Source of the DNA: Helicobacteraceae bacterium
GTDB taxonomy: Bacteria > Campylobacterota > Campylobacteria > Campylobacterales > SZUA-545
NCBI GenBank assembly: GCA_031276985.1
Contig: JAISMA010000126.1
Coordinates: 1 to 27,125, forward strand
DNA: 27,125 bases
Direction: 5' to 3'
The position numbers and the translations under genes were made by a program. Below, piece by piece: positions 21,990 to 27,125 of the stretch. Under the pieces are notes generated by a model, which saw nothing but the letters and a program-made list of their open reading frames with translations, had not been told where the DNA came from and ran no database searches. Each line of letters starts with the position of its first letter. The stretch's first letter is position 1.

Positions 21990-22220
21990 TTAGCCCTCGA
22001 CTTTTTTAATGTTAGAGATATGGATCGGCTTTTCTTTGCCGATAAATCCGCCCTCTTTGTTCTTGTCGTTAGGCTTGACAGCCTTTTTCACGACTCTAAC
22101 GCCTTCGACGATCACGAGCGAATCCTTCGGCAAAACGCGCAAAACCTTGCCTTCTTTGTTCTTATCGTCGCCCGCGATCACTTTAACCGTATCGCCTTTT
22201 TTAACGGCAAACTTCGGCAT
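21990..22220 (-). CDS. rplX: 50S ribosomal protein L24
   Basis: L24 starts large-subunit assembly. The KOW motif is in KKGDTVKVIAGDDKNKEGKV. Two starts are possible: GTG at 22223 and ATG at 22220. GGAGG lies seven bases before the ATG but only four before the GTG, so I use the ATG, giving 76 residues (MPKFAVKKGD). The ATG shares its A with the rplN stop (TGATG). Confidence 0.95.
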   Translation of the reverse strand: MPKFAVKKGDTVKVIAGDDKNKEGKVLRVLPKDSLVIVEGVRVVKKAVKPNDKNKEGGFIGKEKPIHISNIKKVEG

Positions 22221-22588
22221 CACAGCACCTCCGGAGCGAGCGAGACGATCTTCATAAAGTTGGCGTAGCGCACTTCGCGTCCAACGGGACCGAAAATGCG
22301 CGTGCCGATCGGCTCTTTTTTCGCGTCGATAATCACCGCCGCGTTATCGTCAAATCGGATCAGACTGCCGTTATCGCGGTGCGTTTCTTTGCTGACGCGC
22401 ACGATCACCGCTTTAACGACCTGACCTTTTTTCACCTTGCCGTTTGGAACGGCTTTTTTCACGCTTGCCACGATTACGTCGCCAAGACCGGCGTATCGGC
22501 GTTTGCTACCGCCCGGCACCTTGATGCACATAATCTCTTTCGCGCCGCTGTTATCGGCGACGGTAAGACGAGTAAAGCTCTGTATCAT
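22220..22588 (-). CDS. rplN: 50S ribosomal protein L14
   Basis: L14 lies at the subunit interface and contacts 16S rRNA. MIQSFTRLTVADNSGAKEIMCIKV and GSLIRFDDNAAVIIDAKKEP are diagnostic, ending with PVGREVRYANFMKIVSLAPEVL. The length of 122 residues is the bacterial standard. The start overlaps the rpsQ stop by four bases. Confidence 0.97.
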   Translation of the reverse strand: MIQSFTRLTVADNSGAKEIMCIKVPGGSKRRYAGLGDVIVASVKKAVPNGKVKKGQVVKAVIVRVSKETHRDNGSLIRFDDNAAVIIDAKKEPIGTRIFGPVGREVRYANFMKIVSLAPEVL

Positions 22589-22854
22589 ACGAGCGCCTCC
22601 GGTCTAACGTAGGATTTAAGTCTAAAATTTTTGGTTTTGCTAATCGGGCGCGTTTCGATCGCCGTAACGCTATCGCCTATTTGCAACTCGTTTTTTTCGT
22701 CGTGAATCTGAAAGGCGCTAAAACGCTTTACGATCTTGTGGTATCGCGGATGTAACGTCCGTCTTTCCACGCGGATCTTCGCGCTTTTGTCGCCGCTTTT
22801 GGATACGACCACGCCTTGAATCTCGCGCTTATGCGGGGTTGCTTGCTTGCTCAT
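22585..22854 (-). CDS. rpsQ: 30S ribosomal protein S17
   Basis: S17 is a primary 16S rRNA binder with an OB fold. REIQGVVVSKSGDKSAKIRVERRTLHPRYHKI and IGDSVTAIETRPISKTKNFRL are diagnostic. It has 89 residues. It overlaps both rpmC and rplN by four bases. Confidence 0.97.
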   Translation of the reverse strand: MSKQATPHKREIQGVVVSKSGDKSAKIRVERRTLHPRYHKIVKRFSAFQIHDEKNELQIGDSVTAIETRPISKTKNFRLKSYVRPEALV

Positions 22855-23102
22855 TTGCTCTCCATTGCCTTAGAGGATAACGCGGTTTGAATTCGCGCGA
22901 TCTCTAATCGTTTGCTTTTAATTTCGCCCGTATTGGTTAGCTGCATGGTTTTGAGCTTCAGCCGCAACGAAAACAGTTGCGTCTTTTTTTCTTTCAGCTC
23001 TTTTAGCAGATCCTGCGAGCTTTTGGCTCTAATCTCGGCGTTGAGTTTCTGACGCTTGGTCAGATACTCTTTGCCGCCCGTTTTTTTCTCAGTATAACTC
23101 AT
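22851..23102 (-). CDS. rpmC: 50S ribosomal protein L29 with N-terminal extension
   Basis: L29 lies at the tunnel exit beside L23. The core KSSQDLLKELKEKKTQLFSL followed by RLKLKTMQLTNTGEIKSKRL is clear. The protein has 83 residues, about 20 more than usual, the excess being a basic N-terminal stretch (MSYTEKKTGGKEYLTKRQKL). No start codon is available at the usual position, where the leucine is CTC. The ATG at 23102 has GGGAG upstream, so the extension looks real. The gene overlaps rplP by 14 bases, the longest overlap in the ribosomal genes here. Confidence 0.93.
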   Translation of the reverse strand: MSYTEKKTGGKEYLTKRQKLNAEIRAKSSQDLLKELKEKKTQLFSLRLKLKTMQLTNTGEIKSKRLEIARIQTALSSKAMESK

Positions 23103-23514
23103 GCTCTGCTCCCGCGCTTACGATTTTGGTTCTTAGCGGCAGTTTGCTGGCGGCAATAGTAAGCGCCTCTTTAGCCAGCGCGTCCTCCACGCCCGCGATC
23201 TCGTACAAAACTCGACCGCGTTGAATGTTCATCACCCACTCCTCGACGCCGCCTTTACCTTTACCCATTCGGGTTTCCAGAGGCTTTTTCGTGAGCGGCT
23301 TATCGGGAAAGATTCTGATCCAAACGCGCCCTTGACGCTTGATGTGCCGCGTCATCGCAACCCGCGCCGCTTCGATCTGACGAGAGTTGATTCTGCCGTT
23401 TTCAAGCGCCTTCAACCCTAGATCTCCGTTTGCTAGTTCCGCGCCGCGGTTAGCCTGTCCGCGATTGCGCCCTTTCATCATCTTACGATATTTTGTTTTT
23501 TTGGGCATTAACAT
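23089..23514 (-). CDS. rplP: 50S ribosomal protein L16
   Basis: L16 helps position tRNA in the A site. MLMPKKTKYRKMMKGRNRGQ and the basic WIRIFPDKPLTKKPLETRMGKGKG are diagnostic. It has 141 residues; starting at the second methionine (MPKKTKYRK) would remove two residues and is the more usual beginning. The 3' end overlaps rpmC. Confidence 0.96.
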   Translation of the reverse strand: MLMPKKTKYRKMMKGRNRGQANRGAELANGDLGLKALENGRINSRQIEAARVAMTRHIKRQGRVWIRIFPDKPLTKKPLETRMGKGKGGVEEWVMNIQRGRVLYEIAGVEDALAKEALTIAASKLPLRTKIVSAGAEHELY

Positions 23515-23519
23515 AACGG

Positions 23520-24260
23520 CTATTCCCCTTTATCTTTCTCTTCGGTTTTTCTGCGTCTTGGCGCGCGCTTTCTCTCGCCTCGCTCCTCTTTTGGCTCGAT
23601 CGCGGTCTCGCTTTCCGTTTGAACGCCTTTGGCTAACACTTCGCCTTTGAAAATCCAAACTTTTATGCCGATCACGCCGTAAGTGGTGTGCGCTTCGGCA
23701 AAGCCGTAATCGACTTTGGCGCGAAGCGTGTGAAGCGGCACTCTGCCCTCCAAATACCACTCTCTGCGCGCGATCTCCGCGCCGCCCAAACGACCGCTGA
23801 CCTGAACGCGAATGCCTTTAGCGCCGCCCTTCAAAGCCGCTTGCATCGCCTTTTTCATAGCGCGGCGAAACGCTACGCGCTTTTCAAGTTGAGAGCCGAC
23901 GTTTTCCGCCGCGAGTTGCGCGGAAAGTTGCGGGCGGCGCTCTTCCTTGATGTTGATGATCACCTCTTTTTTGTTGACGAGATTCGACACTTCGCTTTTT
24001 AGCTTGTCGATCTCCTCGCCTTTTTTGCCGATTACGACGCCTGGGCGGGCTACCACGAGAGTAACCTTCAACTTCTTGATCGTCCTCTCGATAATAATAT
24101 CGCCGACGCCCGAATAGTAGAGCTTCTTTTTCAAGAAGCCGCGAACTTTATAATCTTCGCCCACATTGGCTGCGCGCGCGGCTTTGCCCGGAAACCAGCG
24201 CGATTTCCAATTGGTGTTGATGCCAAGTCTTAAACCGATCGGATTAGTTTTCTGACCCAT
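23520..24260 (-). CDS. rpsC: 30S ribosomal protein S3 with charged C-terminal tail
   Basis: S3 lines the mRNA entry channel. The N-terminus MGQKTNPIGLRLGINTNWKS and the KH domain with VVIGKKGEEIDKL (GKKG loop) are clear. The C-terminal domain has RLGGAEIARREWYLEGRVPL and YGFAEAHTTYGVIGIKVWIFKGE. A tail of about 25 highly charged residues (KEERGERKRAPRRRKTEEKD) brings it to 246. Its first base overlaps the rplV stop. Confidence 0.97.
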   Translation of the reverse strand: MGQKTNPIGLRLGINTNWKSRWFPGKAARAANVGEDYKVRGFLKKKLYYSGVGDIIIERTIKKLKVTLVVARPGVVIGKKGEEIDKLKSEVSNLVNKKEVIINIKEERRPQLSAQLAAENVGSQLEKRVAFRRAMKKAMQAALKGGAKGIRVQVSGRLGGAEIARREWYLEGRVPLHTLRAKVDYGFAEAHTTYGVIGIKVWIFKGEVLAKGVQTESETAIEPKEERGERKRAPRRRKTEEKDKGE

Positions 24261-24586
24261 TATTTTTCACCTTCTTTTTCAACTTCCACCAAAATGTGCG
24301 ACGTAGGCTTTCTGATTGGCGTGGCGCGTCCGCGAGCGCGGGGCGTAATACGTCTCAAAACGGCGGCTTTATCGACGCGCGCGCTTTTTACGATCGCTTT
24401 GTTTGCGTCCAAGCCCGAATTAGCCACCGCGCCCGCTAGAACCTTGTAAATAACGCGAGCCGCTTTGTTTGGCATAAACTGCAAGGCGGCGAGCGCCTTT
24501 TCGGCGTTTAGCCCGCAAATTTCGTTTGCGATCAGACGCGCCTTCGTCGGAGATAGACGAACATATTTCAATAACGCTCTGCTCAT
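24260..24586 (-). CDS. rplV: 50S ribosomal protein L22
   Basis: L22 lines the exit tunnel with a long loop, where macrolide-resistance changes occur in other bacteria. LKYVRLSPTKARLIANEICG and VKSARVDKAAVLRRITPRARGRATPIRKPTSH are diagnostic. It has 108 residues and looks unaltered. It follows rpsS by one base. Confidence 0.97.
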   Translation of the reverse strand: MSRALLKYVRLSPTKARLIANEICGLNAEKALAALQFMPNKAARVIYKVLAGAVANSGLDANKAIVKSARVDKAAVLRRITPRARGRATPIRKPTSHILVEVEKEGEK

Positions 24587-24587
24587 C

Positions 24588-24869
24588 TTATTTTCCTATC
24601 TTTTTCTGTACGCTGCCCTTATGCCCGTGAAAGGTGCGGGTGGGCGCGAATTCGCCTAGCTTATAGCCGATATGGTTTTCGGTGATATACACGGCGACAT
24701 GCGCGCGCCCGTTATGCACCAAAAACGTTAATCCGACAAAATCGGGGCTGATCGTGCTTCGGCGCGACCACGTCTTTATCGGCTTGCTTGAGTTTTCCTT
24801 CTTTGCCTTCAAAACTTTCGCCAGAAGGTGCGAATCTATAAACGGCCCTTTTTTCGTTGATCTACCCAT
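24588..24869 (-). CDS. rpsS: 30S ribosomal protein S19
   Basis: S19 sits in the 30S head beside S13. It starts MGRSTKKGPFIDSHLLAKVL and includes WSRRSTISPDFVGLTFLVHNG and LGEFAPTRTFHGH. The frame is open to 24965 upstream, but that part lies inside rplB and is unlike S19. The ATG at 24869, two bases after rplB, gives the standard 93 residues. Confidence 0.97.
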   Translation of the reverse strand: MGRSTKKGPFIDSHLLAKVLKAKKENSSKPIKTWSRRSTISPDFVGLTFLVHNGRAHVAVYITENHIGYKLGEFAPTRTFHGHKGSVQKKIGK

Positions 24870-24871
24870 GG

Positions 24872-25711
<840 letters not shown>

Positions 25712-25721
25712 CGTCGTCTCC

Positions 25722-26003
25722 TTACGCCGTTAGAGCTTCGATCGCCGCGCCTTCAGGCAGGGTTACGAAGAACTTTTTAAGATCGTTGCGCTTTCCGACG
25801 ACGCCGCGAAAACGCTTGGTTTTGCCGTGAATGGACGAGGAGTTGATCTTCTTTGGCAAAACGCCGAAATACACGCGAAAAAGCTCTTTGAGCGAGTTTT
25901 TGGTGATCTTCGGCGAGGTTTGCACGACGACCACGCCCCGCTCTTGCAGACCGAGAGATTTTTCCGTATAGAGAATGGATTTAATATCGGTAATGTCCGC
26001 CAT
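25722..26003 (-). CDS. rplW: 50S ribosomal protein L23
   Basis: L23 lies at the tunnel exit and docks trigger factor and SRP. SILYTEKSLGLQERGVVVVQ and PKITKNSLKELFRVYFGVLPKKINSS fit the family, as does the loop KTKRFRGVVGKRNDLKKFFV. It has 93 residues and begins one base after rplD. Confidence 0.96.
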   Translation of the reverse strand: MADITDIKSILYTEKSLGLQERGVVVVQTSPKITKNSLKELFRVYFGVLPKKINSSSIHGKTKRFRGVVGKRNDLKKFFVTLPEGAAIEALTA

Positions 26004-26004
26004 C

Positions 26005-26619
26005 TCAGTCCTCTTTTATGATTTGTTCAAGCGCCGCTTTTTCGATCGCGATCACGCGATAGCTCGCGGCGATATAGGCGTTAAGCTCCGATACCTGCGC
26101 CAAATAGTGCGAAGGCAGATTTCTAAACGCCAGATAGTTTTTATCGTTTAGGCTCGATACGACAAACAGCCCGTCTCTAGGCGCGATCTTTTTGGCGATC
26201 GCCGCCGCGTCTTTGGTTTTGCCGCTTTCGACGCTAATGGAATCAAGCACGAACAACGCGCCTTCGCTCGCCTTTTTATTCAGCGCGTAAAGTAGCGCCA
26301 AACGTTTTTGCTTTTTGTTGATCTTTTGATCGTAATTGCGCGTATTTTTCGGACCAAAAGCCGCGCCGCCGCCCACAAACGTAGGACCTTTAAGCGAACC
26401 TTGTCTCGCGCGCCCGCCGCCTTTTTGCGCGAACGGCTTTTTGTCCGTGCCGCTTACGTTGGCGCGGGTTTTCGTGTGCGCTCCGTTTTGGCGGATAGAG
26501 CCAAGAAACGATTTAGCGTACAGATAGAGGTTTTGCTCGCTGATCTCTTCGTATTTTTCGGGCAAAGGAAATTCGCCCGATTGCTCAAATTGCGCGTTTA
26601 ATAACGTTGCTTTGCTCAT
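26005..26619 (-). CDS. rplD: 50S ribosomal protein L4
   Basis: L4 lines the exit tunnel by its long loop, seen here as NVSGTDKKPFAQKGGGRARQ followed by GSLKGPTFVGGGAAFGPK. The N-terminus FEQSGEFPLPEKYEEISEQN and the final ASYRVIAIEKAALEQI are typical. It has 204 residues. In E. coli L4 controls the S10 operon from a leader that would lie outside this window. The start overlaps the rplC stop by four bases. Confidence 0.97.
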   Translation of the reverse strand: MSKATLLNAQFEQSGEFPLPEKYEEISEQNLYLYAKSFLGSIRQNGAHTKTRANVSGTDKKPFAQKGGGRARQGSLKGPTFVGGGAAFGPKNTRNYDQKINKKQKRLALLYALNKKASEGALFVLDSISVESGKTKDAAAIAKKIAPRDGLFVVSSLNDKNYLAFRNLPSHYLAQVSELNAYIAASYRVIAIEKAALEQIIKED

Positions 26620-27125
26620 TTGACCGCCTTTATGCGACCCAAAGCGCCGTTTGGACCGGGAACGCTACCTTTGACGACAAGTACTTTGCTGTCATTGTCA
26701 AAACTAAGCGCCTCGCTTTTGATCGTAACTTTTTCGTTGCCGTAATGCCCCGACATTTTGCGCCCTTTATGAACGCGCCCAGGCTCGTCGCGGTTGCCGA
26801 TCGAACCGCTTGTGCGGTGAAAACGGCTGCCGTGCGCGGCTGGACCGCCTTGAAAGTTCCAACGCTTGATCAAGCCGCTAAATCCGCGCCCTTTGGTGTT
26901 GAACGAGATTTTCAAAACCGCGCCTTCTTTAAGATCGTCGTAACTTTGATCGCCCTCTTTCGCGCCGTTTGCCTCAATCGTGGCGAAGCGGTTAAACTCT
27001 TTGGATAAGCCGTAGCGCTTTTGCGCGCCGCCGATCGCTTTGTTGAATTTTTTGCCGTTTGAATAGGCGATTAACGCTTTGCCGTCTTCGCGCGGCGAAA
27101 CTATTTTCGCTTCGCGGATTTTCAG
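26616..27125 (-). CDS. rplC: 50S ribosomal protein L3 (5' end beyond the window)
   Basis: The frame runs open to base 27125, where a codon ends exactly, so the start lies outside. About 169 residues are visible. FNTKGRGFSGLIKRWNFQGG and AHGSRFHRTSGSIGNRDEPG are the L3 core, which reaches the peptidyl-transferase centre. The end GSVPGPNGALGRIKAVK is typical. Missing are the first few tens of residues at most. rpsJ is expected further upstream. Confidence 0.96.
   Translation of the reverse strand: MKIREAKIVSPREDGKALIAYSNGKKFNKAIGGAQKRYGLSKEFNRFATIEANGAKEGDQSYDDLKEGAVLKISFNTKGRGFSGLIKRWNFQGGPAAHGSRFHRTSGSIGNRDEPGRVHKGRKMSGHYGNEKVTIKSEALSFDNDSKVLVVKGSVPGPNGALGRIKAVK

Overview
The window looks like a chromosome segment of a Campylobacterota bacterium (Epsilonproteobacteria sensu lato) with a fairly GC-rich genome. 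Four things point there. The ribosomal gene order is secY-map-infA-rpmJ-rpsM-rpsK-rpsD-rpoA-rplQ, with map next to secY and no adk. There is no rpmD (L30) between rpsE and rplO. The cluster nfu - TPR-like protein - murE - (panD) - ybaB matches partners I remember from Campylobacter and Helicobacter. PanD and YbaB read like the Helicobacter/Campylobacter proteins. These comparisons come from memory, not from a search.

Layout. (1) 1-2366, plus strand: a short operon rseP-yggS-coaE joined by ATGA overlaps, behind a good sigma70-like promoter. (2) 2367-2641: a non-coding stretch holding two degenerate copies of an extragenic palindromic repeat. (3) 2642-10809, mostly minus strand: an AT-richer accessory island. 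It encodes an Mpi-type serine DNA invertase, a silent C-terminal cassette on the plus strand, a large Eco57I/PglX-like adenine methyltransferase and a phospholipase-D/SNF2 helicase. (4) 10937-27125, minus strand: an almost gap-free run from rplC (cut by the window edge) through the S10, spc and alpha operons to rplQ, continuing into nfu, a TPR-like gene, murE, panD and ybaB.

The main discovery candidate is in the island. The last 157 residues of the methyltransferase (its likely target-recognition region) and a homologous promoterless cassette lie tail to tail. They are bounded by a perfect 18-bp inverted repeat at 3285-3302 and 4191-4208, in the same reading frame on both sides, with a serine invertase gene 53 bp outside. 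Flipping the 924-bp segment would swap one C-terminal domain for the other in frame (1260 aa versus a predicted 1257 aa). I infer a phase-variable restriction or phage-defence system: the methyltransferase and the PLD-helicase overlap or nearly abut in one transcription unit, and the invertase changes the recognition sequence.

The rest is housekeeping: membrane proteolysis, PLP homeostasis, CoA synthesis (coaE, and panD for pantothenate), cell-wall precursor synthesis with meso-diaminopimelate (murE), Fe-S cluster delivery (nfu), translation, protein export (secY) and transcription (rpoA). One genome-wide trait shows: the octamer GCGATCGC, the cyanobacterial HIP1 sequence, occurs at least 14 times by hand count, almost all outside the island. 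I found no tRNA, rRNA, CRISPR array or insertion sequence.
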